This document shows positions 13,048 to 23,383 of a DNA stretch of 64,000 nt, in pieces. Each line of letters begins with the position of its first letter. The first letter of the stretch is position 1. Below the pieces are notes generated by a model. That model did not search any database, had not been told where the DNA came from, and worked only from the letters and a program-made list of their open reading frames with translations. Source of the stretch: Steromphala cineraria (taxonomy: Eukaryota > Mollusca > Gastropoda > Trochida > Trochidae); the NCBI GenBank assembly GCA_916613615.1, contig OU744721.1, positions 83,023,060 through 83,087,059 on the forward strand, in the 5' to 3' direction. Position numbers and translations under genes: made by a program.

Positions 13048-16000
13048 ACGTCTAGAAACAAAGAAATAAGTGAAAGGATACAGTTACGGTGCATCACGGA
13101 ATTCTCGCGTGACTTAACGAGACCAAAACGAGATCCAAGTTTTATTTCCGAGTTTGACTCGGGGAAGGAGGACTGGTCTTCCTATGTAAAACGTTTGGAA
13201 ATTTGGATAAGAGCAAACAAAATAAAGAAAGAGGACGAAGTCAACACGTTTCTTGCTACTGTCGGGCCCCAAGCTTTCGAATTATTGATATCGCTAGCAT
13301 CCCCAAACGATGTTTCGGACTTGTCATTCTTAGAATTGAAAACACTTCTCACAGATTATTATAAGCCACATCGCAATGAAATTGGGGAACGGTATACTTT
13401 CAGTAAAAGAAATCAAGGTAAAGATGAATCTGTTGCCGATTACATTCTGGGTTTGAAACGTGCTGCTTTGCATTGTAATTTTGGAAGTACTCTTGAGGAA
13501 CATTTACGAGATAGACTTGTTGCAGGTTTACGGTTTGAGAACATTCAAAAGAAGTTGTTGACAGACAAGGGGCTAACATGGCAGAAAGCTTGTGAGTTAT
13601 CAATTGCTATGGAAAGGGCTGACAAAGACACTCAAACATTCAAGCCACAAGTTGAACAGGTAAACAAATTTCATCAAAGTAGAACAACAAAGCATGATCA
13701 TTTCATTCAAAAGGCATGTTACAGATGTAATGGAAATCATGATTCAGAAAAATGTTTTCATAAAAACAAGAAGTGTGACCAATGTGGAAAGATTGGACAT
13801 CTAGCAAGGGCATGTAAGGGTAAACAATCAAGTCATCCCCGTTCCCATGGCAACCAGCATAAGAGGGTAGGCGGTAGAAAATATAAGAACAGGGGAAAAG
13901 CATATCAACTTGAAAGTGCAGACGAGGATTCCGACGATGAAGAACAACTTTGTATGATTTACACACTTGAAGAAACCAATGGGTCAGAGTTCACAGCTGT
14001 TATCATGCTAGATGGAAAGCAACAAGAGTTTGTAATTGACACAGGTGCTAAAGTCTCAGTCATTGGTGAATCCTTGTACAAAAAGAAGTTTGCACATATT
14101 CCTCTGCAAGAGTCCAAGATAACTTTAAAGGGTTACTCAGGTTCCAAGATACCTATCCTTGGGAAGATTCAAGTCACAGCCCAGTACCAGGGAAGAACAC
14201 AAACACTGCCTCTTGTTGTTGCACAAGGAAGGAAGGTACCTCTACTTGGACGCATGTGGTTCCGAAGTTTGAACATTCATCTCAACGAGATTAACGCCAT
14301 CGACAACCAAGGGAAGAAGATGACAGACATCCTGGAAGATTACAAAACAGTATTTGAGGGAAAAGGAACAATACAGAATTTCAAGGCAGATGTTAGGGTA
14401 AAGCCCGACTCTGTGCCCAAATTCTGCAAGGCAAGGCCAGTTCCATATGCAGTGAAAGGAGAAGTAGAGAAGGAATTAGACAGGTTGGAGAAAGATGGAA
14501 TTGTGAAGAAGATTGAGAGATCTGATTGGGCGTCTCCTATCGTGATTGTTCCGAAATCAGACAAGTCTATACGGATCTGCGGCGACTACAAGGTAACCAT
14601 TAACCCATGGTTAGAAGAGATGGTCTACCCCATGCCCACAGTGGAGGACTTATTCTCAAAACTGTCAGGCTCAAAAATATTCAGCAAGGTGGATTTGTCA
14701 AGTGCCTATCAACAACTAGAGCTTTCAGAAGATTCCAAGAAATTACTGGTAATCAACACTCATAAAGGCCTCTATGAGTACCAGAGACTTTCATTTGGAG
14801 TTTCTACAGCCCCGGCAATGTTTCAGTGCATCATGGAACAAATTCTCAACGGCATTGATGGAATCGAAGTTCTCCTCGACGACATCTTAATGGGAACAGA
14901 GAATGAAGATGAGCATCTAGTTCTGGTGGAAACTGTCCTAGGGAGACTGGCACAACATGGAATCAAACTCAAGCTACAGAAATGCAAGTTCCAGACAAGA
15001 TCCATTGAATATCTTGGACACCGTATTGACGCGGAAGGAATTCATCCTTTAGAAGATAAAGTCACAGCCATCACAAAAGCTCCAAACCCAAGAAATGTCA
15101 CAGAACTCCGTGCTTTCATCGGCATGGTAAACTACTATGGAAAATTCATACCGAACATGTCCACTCTGCTGGCCCCTTTATACAAGTTGCTGAAGGGAGA
15201 CGCCACATGGACATGGAAGAAGGCCCAGGAAGAGGCATTTACACAGTGCAAGGCACTGCTGTCAGGCAAGAGCGTCTTAGTTCACTACAGCACAGATCGT
15301 CAACTCACTCTGGCTTGCGACGCCTCAGCCTATGGAATAGGGTGTGTCATATCACACATAATGGAGGACGGAAGTGAGCGACCAGTGGCATATGCCTCCA
15401 GGACATTGACAGTCTCAGAGAAAAACTATGCACAGCTGGAGAAAGAAGCGTTAGCCATCATTTTTGGAGTGAAAAAGTTTCACAAATACATTTATGGAAG
15501 AAGTTTTATCCTGATCACAGACCACAAGCCACTGACTACCATATTCGGACCGAAAACGGGAGTCCCAACGCTAGCAGCAGCAAGACTCCAACGATGGGCC
15601 CTGATTCTCATGGCACACCAGTACGAGATCAGGTACAGAAAATCGTCAGAGCACAGCAATGCCGACTGCTTATCAAGACTACCATGGGAGTCGTCCAAGC
15701 TGGCAACAGAGGAAAAGATTAATCAGGTTAACTACCTTGACAACTTCCCACTCTCAGCAGACAAGATTGCTGAAGCAACCAGGAAAGATGTCATACTGTC
15801 AAGAGTGTTACAATACACACAGTCTGGATGGCCAAATCATGTGGATGATCTACTACGACCCTTCTTTATCAGAAGACTGGAGATGTCGGTGGATCAAGGT
15901 TGTCTACTCTGGGGTATGAGAGTGGTTATCCCACCCAAGTACCAGCAAGATGTACTCAGTGAGTTGCATGCAGAACACAGTGGAATTGTCCGGATGAAGA

Positions 16001-17091
16001 GCATGGCTCGAAGCTACCTGTGGTTTCCAGGCCTCGATAAGGAGATTGAAAATACAGCTAGAGGTTGTGAAGCATGTCAAATGACACAATCAGAGCCACC
16101 AGTTGCACCATTACACCCATGGGTGTATCCCAGAAGAGCGTGGGAAAGGATTCATATAGACTTTGGAGAGTTCAGGTCACAGAAGTTCCTAGTTGTTATA
16201 GACAGCCGGACGAAATGGATCGAAGTGGTTTTGATGTCTTCAACTACAGCAAGTAGAACTATTGAAGAAATGAGAGAACTGTTTTCCGCGTATGGTCTAC
16301 CTGTCGAAGTGGTATCGGACAACGGACCTCAGTTCACATCCGAAGAATTTAAAGAATTCTTACAGAAGAATGGAGTCAAGCACAGTTTGACACCCCCGTA
16401 TCACCCTGCGTCAAATGGAGCAGCTGAACGCAGTGTACAGATTGTCAAATCAGCACTCAAGAAACACCTCGTTTCATCACAGAAGAAAGAAAATGTAACT
16501 TCGGTGAAGCAGATGTTGGCAAACTTTCTCCTCACCTACAGGGCAACTCCTCACACGGTCACAGGTGAATCACCAGCAGAACTTTTCTTAGGAAGGAAAC
16601 TGCGCACGAGACTAGACTTGCTAAGACCAGACTTAGACCGAAGAGTAGAGGGCATGCAAGAAAAGCAGAAGCAGGCGCATGACAGAGAGGGAAGTACAGT
16701 ACGTGATTTCCAGGTCAACGAACCCTGTCTTGTCAGAAATAGAGAGGGGAAGAACGAGAAATGGATCCAAGGCAGAGTCATTAAGCGCCTTGGTTCACTG
16801 AGATACAGAGTGCAGATTGGGGAATCGACAAGAGTCACCCATGTGGACCAGATGCAGAGATATCGCAGCTCCGAGAATCTGGTATCTACCCCACCAACCA
16901 GACCTGACATCACCGATCAGCAGCTGAGGGAGTTGGTGAGACTACCTGGGCAGACGACCCAGCCTAGTCAGAGTCCGGTGACGACGTCAGACCAGACGAG
17001 AGGTCCAGAGAGCAGACAGCCCTGCAGTGACGTTGTGCCCAGGCGATATCCAGCTCGCCTGACTAAGCCAGTGAAAAGGCTTGATCTATAA
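13048..17091 (+). CDS. gag-pol: Gag-Pol polyprotein of the Ty3/Gypsy element
   Basis: One frame is open from 13048 to TAA at 17089-17091. Residues here are counted from the TTG codon at 13195. Two nucleic-acid-binding zinc knuckles, CX2CX3HX4C and CX2CX4HX4C, span about 175-207. The aspartic protease has DTGA at 282. The RT occupies about 410-590 with LLDDILM around D562-D563, a Leu where Tyr is usual. The RNase H has an Asp in CDAS at 709 and a later TDHKPL. The integrase has HHCC (His from 925, Cys 958 and 961) and D989, D1042, E1078, giving a D,D35E spacing. No frameshift separates gag and pol. There is no in-frame ATG before the conserved Gag start: the first ATG upstream (12994) is cut off by TAA at 13045-13047, so initiation is unclear. 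Confidence 0.95.
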   Translation, partial: TSRNKEISERIQLRCITEFSRDLTRPKRDPSFISEFDSGKEDWSSYVKRLEIWIRANKIKKEDEVNTFLATVGPQAFELLISLASPNDVSDLSFLELKTLLTDYYKPHRNEIGERYTFSKRNQGKDESVADYILGLKRAALHCNFGSTLEEHLRDRLVAGLRFENIQKKLLTDKGLTWQKACELSIAMERADKDTQTFKPQVEQVNKFHQSRTTKHDHFIQKACYRCNGNHDSEKCFHKNKKCDQCGKIGHLARACKGKQSSHPRSHGNQHKRVGGRKYKNRGKAYQLESADEDSDDEEQLCMIYTLEETNGSEFTAVIMLDGKQQEFVIDTGAKVSVIGESLYKKKFAHIPLQESKITLKGYSGSKIPILGKIQVTAQYQGRTQTLPLVVAQGRKVPLLGRMWFRSLNIHLNEINAIDNQGKKMTDILEDYKTVFEGKGTIQNFKADVRVKPDSVPKFCKARPVPYAVKGEVEKELDRLEKDGIVKKIERSDWASPIVIVPKSDKSIRICGDYKVTINPWLEEMVYPMPTVEDLFSKLSGSKIFSKVDLSSAYQQLELSEDSKKLLVINTHKGLYEYQRLSFGVSTAPAMFQCIMEQILNGIDGIEVLLDDILMGTENEDEHLVLVETVLGRLAQHGIKLKLQKCKFQTRSIEYLGHRIDAEGIHPLEDKVTAITKAPNPRNVTELRAFIGMVNYYGKFIPNMSTLLAPLYKLLKGDATWTWKKAQEEAFTQCKALLSGKSVLVHYSTDRQLTLACDASAYGIGCVISHIMEDGSERPVAYASRTLTVSEKNYAQLEKEALAIIFGVKKFHKYIYGRSFILITDHKPLTTIFGPKTGVPTLAAARLQRWALILMAHQYEIRYRKSSEHSNADCLSRLPWESSKLATEEKINQVNYLDNFPLSADKIAEATRKDVILSRVLQYTQSGWPNHVDDLLRPFFIRRLEMSVDQGCLLWGMRVVIPPKYQQDVLSELHAEHSGIVRMKSMARSYLWFPGLDKEIENTARGCEACQMTQSEPPVAPLHPWVYPRRAWERIHIDFGEFRSQKFLVVIDSRTKWIEVVLMSSTTASRTIEEMRELFSAYGLPVEVVSDNGPQFTSEEFKEFLQKNGVKHSLTPPYHPASNGAAERSVQIVKSALKKHLVSSQKKENVTSVKQMLANFLLTYRATPHTVTGESPAELFLGRKLRTRLDLLRPDLDRRVEGMQEKQKQAHDREGSTVRDFQVNEPCLVRNREGKNEKWIQGRVIKRLGSLRYRVQIGESTRVTHVDQMQRYRSSENLVSTPPTRPDITDQQLRELVRLPGQTTQPSQSPVTTSDQTRGPESRQPCSDVVPRRYPARLTKPVKRLDL

Positions 17092-17342
17092 ATGAACTCT
17101 AAATTGTTGTGTTAAAAGTCCAAGTTAGGATTTCAGTTGATAATTTGAAGTTTGACCCTTATCTATTGATGAACTCTAAAGTTACAGGGTTACGAGTTAA
17201 AGTTGCCAGTTTACAATTGTATTTAAAGTGAGACATTTCAAGGAGTCAAGAAGCTCAGAAGAGACGTTTTAGTAAATGATACAGCAATCATTAGATTTAC
17301 AATATTACAACTCCTAATTGATATTATTGAAGGAAGTCATTT

Positions 17343-17354
17343 AAGGGGGAAGAG
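17343..17354 (+). promoter_or_regulatory. polypurine tract
   Basis: AAGGGGGAAGAG directly abuts the 3' LTR. This is the expected position and composition of the plus-strand primer of an LTR retrotransposon. Confidence 0.9.
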
Positions 17355-17558
17355 TGTAGTGTATTTACTAATAATAAGTTGCCCAACCTATACTATGACT
17401 ATGTACAGTACCCTAAGATTGATTACGTCATATATACAATACTGATGACGTCACTTGATGTATGAGTCCGCCATGTTGGAATAAACCCTAACGTTGTCTC
17501 CACTCAGCGTCATGTCATGGTGTATGGAAATGATGAACCTGAACCCGAGTACATAACA
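17355..17558 (+). repeat. 3' LTR
   Basis: 204 bp, no difference from the 5' LTR found by eye. It is followed by the GAAAT duplication (17559-17563). Confidence 0.95.
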
Positions 17559-17632
17559 GAAATAACAGGTATTCAAAGCTTCATTTAAACTTTCTGTACT
17601 GACATAATGTTTTAACGAAATTGGGTACTTAC

Positions 17633-17716
17633 CTTCGATAGGGAAAGTAAATCCTTTGCCGGTAAATTAGAAAAACACTGTCTTGCGTGTAGCGACTCTT
17701 CAAGCTTACGCGACAT
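17633..17716 (-). CDS. candidate first coding exon, unknown protein
   Basis: On the minus strand an ATG (17716-17714) opens 28 codons, starting MSRKLEESLHARQCF and ending LSLSK, to an ideal donor AAG|GTAAGT (17633/17632). The exon is phase 0. Two perfect TGACGTCA boxes lie 19-47 nt upstream and no TATA box is seen, which fits a housekeeping promoter. A short out-of-frame ATG lies just upstream. The Gypsy insertion begins 75 bp into the presumed intron, in antisense orientation. The downstream partner may be the terminal exon at 8944-8863. Not recognised; the LP.KDLL stretch is faintly F-box-like but too short to claim. Confidence 0.45.
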
Positions 17717-17734
17717 CAAACATGGCGACGATAA

Positions 17735-17763
17735 TGACGTCATAACTAAAAATGATGACGTCA
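17735..17763 (-). promoter_or_regulatory. pair of CRE (TGACGTCA) sites
   Basis: Perfect palindromic TGACGTCA occurs at 17735-17742 and 17756-17763, just upstream of the candidate minus-strand ATG at 17716. Known family: CREB/ATF binding sites. Function at this locus is inferred from position. Confidence 0.5.
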
Positions 17764-19236
17764 GAGGATTTTGTGTTGGCGCGTAAAGACAAAAATAGAT
17801 TTCCAAGTCCACAAGTCAGCAAGCTTTATATTATTTTATTTATTCAAGAAGAGTATTGTGTTCAAACATTATAAAAAGTAATGCATCATTGAATTAAAAA
17901 TCTTAACTTTACCTAATCAAGTCTAAGATATTACCTCCACATTTAGCAAAATCCTTAAATTTTATTTATTAATCACATTCAATTGTCATCAATCTATTCT
18001 AAGATTTTAATTAATTTGGGGCCTTAGGCCTAGAGTGTTTTAAAGGCCAGGGCTATTTAATCTTTTTATGTCGGAACGCATGAACTAGTAAAATATAACA
18101 ATGATTAACCAGAAAAAATTCAATTAGGCCTACTCAGAGAAAAGATAGGCCTAGCTCACGTCGCTAGGACGTTGTGAGGACGTCTTGACAAATGAATTAC
18201 GTTCTGAGGACGTCGTGACAACGTAACCGTAGCGATATGTTGAATATTCTTTATCTTTGCGTGTTTTCCTTGATAGACAATATTTCATTGTATTTATAAT
18301 CGAATGGAGAGATCAAGCAAGCTAAGCTTACAAAACATAACCGATGTAACTATCATTTCGGACTCTAATTGAATGAGAATATGTCATTACTGTTCTTACG
18401 ACTGAAATATTTTGTATTTCATTAATCAAAGTTTTATCGGATTTCTGGGTTTAAAGAAAACAAAATGAGACATGTAGGCCTACAGCTTTAACTGTATGTC
18501 AAATGATTTACGACTACACTTTTGGAAATGCATTTTAAGACTTGAAGTGAGAATGCATGGTTGTGGGCTAACTAACTATTCGAGACAAGGAAGACCCGAT
18601 AAACTAAAAATTGTTGCAACTGAAATAGGAAAGATTTATATTTATTGACTATTTTCCCGGCGTTTATAAATATATTGCGATTGGTGGTTGCCTTACAAAA
18701 CTGAGACCATGAGAGCAACTCCGTGAGCTGTGTGGGGTCCCATTCTTATGACCAACTTTATAAACAGTGTCATTTGATCAGGTAGTATCGAGTGTCGAAA
18801 GAAACTCACATTTTAAAGCCAAGCGACTTTTTATAGTAGGCCTAACAATAAGAAGGTTTGATTTGCTATTGTGATCGAAAACCGGACAATGACGCGAGTC
18901 AATTAGTCAAACTTAATATTTTTAAAACTTATCGAAAACAATCAGAATGGCATTAAGGAGTTGATAGTGATCGATTAGTTATATTACTAATCTATTTAAA
19001 TTTGTGAATTTTTGACTATAATAATATAATATGTGACTGTTTTCAGATTTCAATAAAAACAAGTTTTTATCCCATAATTTGTGTGTGGGATTATTTGATA
19101 TATAATGATTTTTATCATATACGTTCATATTAAATCAATAAATCGAATACTTATAAATATGTAATGAAAGATATAATTAATTATATATTCATCTTTCTTT
19201 TGTGATTACATAAACTTTGGCATAGTTTTCCTTCTG
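17764..19236. other. AT-rich non-coding DNA with a small ACGT-rich block
   Basis: No gene is supported. An ACGTTGT-type block at about 18157-18232 (GGACGTTGTGAGGACGTC...GACGTCGTGACAACGT) matches the style of the blocks at 19237-19741 and 8101-8487. Confidence 0.5.
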
Positions 19237-19741
19237 TAGACGTTATCAGGACGTTGTGAGGACGTTAGACTTTACGTGACATTACAACGTTAAAGTTACG
19301 TAAAAAGTACGTACAATCTATCGTTGTAACAACGTTCGGGAATGACGTTATATTTCACGTACTTAGTACGTCTCAGATACGTATCAAAATAACGTAACCA
19401 AAATAAAGGGTTTCACTAGACCGTTGGGCAAATATAACTGTAAGTCCTCTCTCGTTTTAGTATTTCAAGGGTTAATGTGGATTTATTTTTCATATTTCTC
19501 AATAACTTTCCTTGATTTATGTGCTGTAAAAACTTCGTAATCAGGACGTTGTGAGGACGTTAGACTAGACGTCGCAATACTACATAATAGTTACGTAATA
19601 AGTACGTAGAACACAACGTCGGAACAACGTTGAGAAATTACGTTATGTTTTACGTCCGAAGTACGTACCAGCGACGTCCAAAAACTACGTTACCAAAACA
19701 CGACCTTCCTACAACGTCGTATCTACGTCCTGTGTTAGCTG
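19237..19741. repeat. ACGT/ACGTTGT-rich blocks ending in TGTTAGCTG, right end of a possible DNA transposon
   Basis: Two blocks (about 19237-19395 and 19541-19741) share TCAGGACGTTGTGAGGACGTTAGAC and the order of later ACGT words. They are separated by AT-rich DNA. The second ends TGTTAGCTG (19733-19741), the exact inverse of CAGCTAACA at 8101-8109. No matching target duplication is evident at the two outer flanks. Confidence 0.6.
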
Positions 19742-21658
19742 GGGACGTCACAAGCGTTAACATTTTGAACGCCTTTAGTAACGGAGAGAGGCATTACAAT
19801 ATGAATGATAAATTGCATAAACATTAATCTAAGAAATAACAAAAAAACTGTATATGGGTCTTTAGCCATTATATGTATGACTTAGCAGTGCTAAAACACT
19901 GTCATCACGATTTGAATGAAACCGACCGAACAATTTTACTCACAGGTAGCCTACCAAAGGGCAAAGGCAGTTCAAGTCTCATGTTCAAACACGTCATTTA
20001 CACATCTTCGGTGTTCTTTACTTTAATATTGTTTAGTTTGGATTCGGAAATCCACAGACTATCATCTAGTTTAGCTCTCCGGCCATCAATGCTCGTTCAA
20101 TCGCTGTCTCAACGCAAGCTGCCATTGTCACGTAGGCGAAGGGAAGCAACTCTTGGCCCTTGGTGAGATTGACTCGTCCTCTCGATGACGTCGGATTAAC
20201 GAACGTCAGTTCGATCCCGCCAAAGACCATTTAAAATGTGTCTAATTTTTAAATCATCGTATTTTATAGATTTTTAAAATTCAAAACTTTGAAGTCGCGA
20301 CAAACTAACTCAAACGGCAATAAAAAGCATATATATGGAGGAATTATATTTTGTCAATTCACTGTCAGAGTCATTGCTCTATTCATTTGCATATATCAAT
20401 GCGCGAATCTTAAAACAATTTCAACTATCAAAATAGTATTATCAGGCATTTTTTCGAATTAAATTTTAAAATGACATTGTATGATAAAGAAGTTATCATG
20501 CTCGTGTTTTGGGATCGTAAATATCCTACATTAGGAATAAACACTATGTATTTAGCTCGCCAAGGCTCGCAAAATACAATGTTTATTCCTAATGCAGGAT
20601 ATTTACGATCCCAAAACACACTCGCATGATAACCTCTATATACCACTGTTCTGCATGTTAAATAAGCGCTTATAAATAGGAATGCTGCTTATTTCGAAGT
20701 AAATACGATCACCTATAACATGACAATTGTCCAGCTTAGATTTCAAACTTCAACTTCCTTATTATCATGTTGTCTCTTTAAGCTGCCTGTTTATTAAGTA
20801 TGATAGCCTTTAGATTCTTGAGAAAGTGTGCATGCATAAAAAAATCATGCATTAAAACATGCTTATTTATCAATATTTTACAAAATGAAATTTCTTTGGA
20901 AATAAATCTGACCAAAAGGATTAAATAATGTTTTTAACTTTTAACGATACTAATTTTGACAATTTTCCCTGGTCCGTGGATAGAGAGCGTGACTGAAACT
21001 GCTCTTTTTAGATAGACGATTTCTTATCAAATGATAAAAAAACAAATTTGATCGAAAATGTATCTAAAATAACAGAATAAATCTATTTTCTGTTTGTAAC
21101 CAGTTTAGGTACTCTACAATTATCGAGGATTCTAAATTCTATAGAAATGGCATCTCGTTTGTAAATCTATATAAACTAGGTATGTAATTATCGCCATGTA
21201 GACCAAAATGCCTACGTCATAGGGATCTATTATTAACAACAAGTCGATAATCGTTGTCTGAACTAATGAATGTGGTTGATGTGTACCACAAATCGGTTTC
21301 ACGTTGTCTTCGAGGATTAATTATAGAAAAAACGGCTTTGAATATATATTTCCTTAACAAAGCACAAAGTAAACCGTAGACATACAGATAGACAGACGGA
21401 GTATTCGTTTAGCGTCTCACATGTGGCATGGTGTTTAATTCTCAAATTCTTAGTTATTCAAATATGGATAATTTCACTGACAGAATATAAAATATATTCA
21501 GCTTTGTATCAATTACGCCACAAGACACATCCAGGTTCATTCCATTCCACTAAAAGGGGTACACGAATATGATGACACTAGTATAACTCGTACACTATCA
21601 TTGACAGCAAAGTGTCTGACAGCAAAGTGCTCTGTATCCAAATGGAGAAACCCACCTT
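19742..21658. other. gene-free AT-rich DNA with one fold-back element
   Basis: No gene is supported. The notable content is the fold-back at 20492-20633, listed separately. Confidence 0.4.
20492..20633. repeat. fold-back element (hairpin, about 52-bp arms)
   Basis: The left arm GTTATCATGCTCGTGTTTTG... and its inverse ending CGCATGATAAC enclose about 36 bases. Arms match except for a few substitutions through GGGATCGTAAATATCCT and AGGAATAAACA. It has the size and shape of a small MITE or fold-back. Confidence 0.75.
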
Positions 21659-21902
21659 AAAGGGACAGTACTATCGGGGTAAATTTTGGTGAAACGAAAT
21701 TCAAGATGACGCAGTGATGCATTCTATTCTTTGTCAAATTGTTAAATCTTAACCTAAAATGTTACCCTCACCAACATATATGAAAATAAGTGTGAAATGT
21801 TCATGTTATGATCATATAATCATATATACATTGATAAAAGTATTAACAGGGAGGTACTCTTGAATATTGTCTCCACAAAATACCCCGATAGGACTGTCCC
21901 TT
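21659..21902. mobile_element. MITE, 22-bp terminal inverted repeats
   Basis: Starts AAGGGACAGTACTATCGGGGTA and ends with the inverse (one mismatch in 22); 244 bp overall, with an AT-rich non-coding core. A TTAA sits at the left edge, suggesting a piggyBac-type target, but the right edge no longer reads TTAA. Confidence 0.75.
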
Positions 21903-23234
21903 CGTTCCGATCCCACCCTTGCTCCGGACAATGTCGTGATTCTGTAAAGTAACTGTCAGTGTGTGTTACAGATGAAACATAATATCATCACACCGAGTCC
22001 AGTTACATAGTTCCTAGTCGTTATCGCAAATGAATTGTTATCTTTTCTGTGAGTCACCCCAGGGTCGAATCTGATTGGTCGGCTGTGTTGAGAGACACGT
22101 AGTAATTAGGTTTTCTTTAAGTTGTACTGGATAAACGAAACCAAGAGAGAGCAAGTTTGCTTATGATATGATTTTCATATAGTGAAAGGATGTTGGAAGT
22201 TGGAAACTTTAAGGCGCAGAAAGGTTCTTGATATACTTTTCCAAAATCGAAAAATGACATAATTACCGCCATGCAAAGGAAAGTACACACCACAGTTTGG
22301 TTCAATTCACTTAATTTCCAAGAGACCCCATTCTCGATAATCTAGAGTTTACGTAATACGTTCTCCACTTAGAGATATTATCGGAACGTAAACTCTGGAT
22401 TATCGAGAATGAAGAGACACTTAGTGTCAAAAGTTATGACACATTAACAATGATTCATATTTTCAGTAGTTTGAATAAAAAATATTGGTGTCTAGTTGAT
22501 ATTTTGTTATAATATCTGTGTTTAATGAATGTAGGAGTAAGAAATAGTATTTACACTATAATGATCCCTACCATGTTTAAAATGTTGTCAATATATATGA
22601 CAAAATACGTTTTATATTTTCACATAGAATATGTCTTCAATGTTGATAAATTTTTGTGTTATATCGAAATCTTCCGGGAACGATGTATAAAACATTACAT
22701 TTCTTTTTTATTAATTTAAAAACACTTAAAAGTATTCTTTGAGGGATGATTTAACTCTTGTTCTTATAAGTTTGAGAATACGACATAAAAAAACATTTCA
22801 ATATTTGTAATTGAAAATCTTACAAATGAAGATTCAATTGAAGTGTGTTTTTTCTTTTGCCTGTCAGTTGAATACTTTTACATAAACAATCACTCGAAGC
22901 AACTTTACCTGAATCAAAACGAAATTTACAACGTTTTTTTTACCAGAAAAAGAAGATAAAGTTCCAAAATATTGTTCAAATAACTTTAAAACCAAAAACG
23001 TTCAATGTTTTGTACATGCCTTCTGCATTGTGTCAGTTAACAACAAGAATGATATCACACTATTTACCAGTCTGTGAGTTACTTTAACATTATCATCTGC
23101 AATTATGTTTTCGTGAAATTCGTTTGCATATTATTTTGTATATTTATATTGCCTTTCAGTTGGATGAGTTAGGAAAAAGAGACATATACATGTATGAAAT
23201 AAGATATGAGAAATTCATCTCATTCTTACATTAT
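21903..23234. other. gene-free DNA with a short hairpin
   Basis: No gene is supported. A 26-bp-arm hairpin lies at 22329-22411: CATTCTCGATAATCTAGAGT and its near-perfect inverse, one mismatch. Confidence 0.45.
22329..22411. repeat. hairpin with 26-bp arms
   Basis: Arms 22329-22354 and 22386-22411 are inverse copies differing at one base, with a 31-nt loop. Likely a small fold-back or MITE remnant. Confidence 0.7.
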
Positions 23235-23383
23235 TACAGTAACACACGGATATAGCGAACAATCGGATATAGTGAATAAATTTTGAAATCCCCCCAAAAG
23301 CCCTATGTATGAAAGCTAAACGCGAGTAGCGAACACCGGATATAGCGAACTAAATTCGTTGGTCCCCTCCGTGTTCTACTGTA
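23235..23383. mobile_element. Tigger/pogo-like MITE (149 bp)
   Basis: Flanked by TA. The ends are CAGTAACACACGG and CCGTGTTCTACTG, imperfect inverted repeats. The interior repeats GGATATAGCGAAC and its variants near both ends. The CAGTA...ACACGG terminus with a TA target and GTTCGCTATATCC subterminal words resembles non-autonomous pogo/Tigger elements. Confidence 0.7.

Larger units (their letters stand above)
12609..17558 (+). mobile_element. intact-looking Ty3/Gypsy LTR retrotransposon (4950 bp)
   Basis: A complete element: 204-bp LTRs starting TG and ending CA (12609-12812 and 17355-17558), identical over their full length by eye; a primer-binding site; one long Gag-Pol frame; a polypurine tract; and a 5-bp target duplication. 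Domain order is Gag, two CCHC knuckles, protease, RT, RNase H, integrase, which is the Ty3/Gypsy (Metaviridae) order. No envelope frame follows Pol; only about 260 bp separate the stop from the 3' LTR. Identical LTRs indicate a very recent insertion. Its 3' LTR lies 75 bp from the donor of a candidate minus-strand first exon. Confidence 0.97.
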
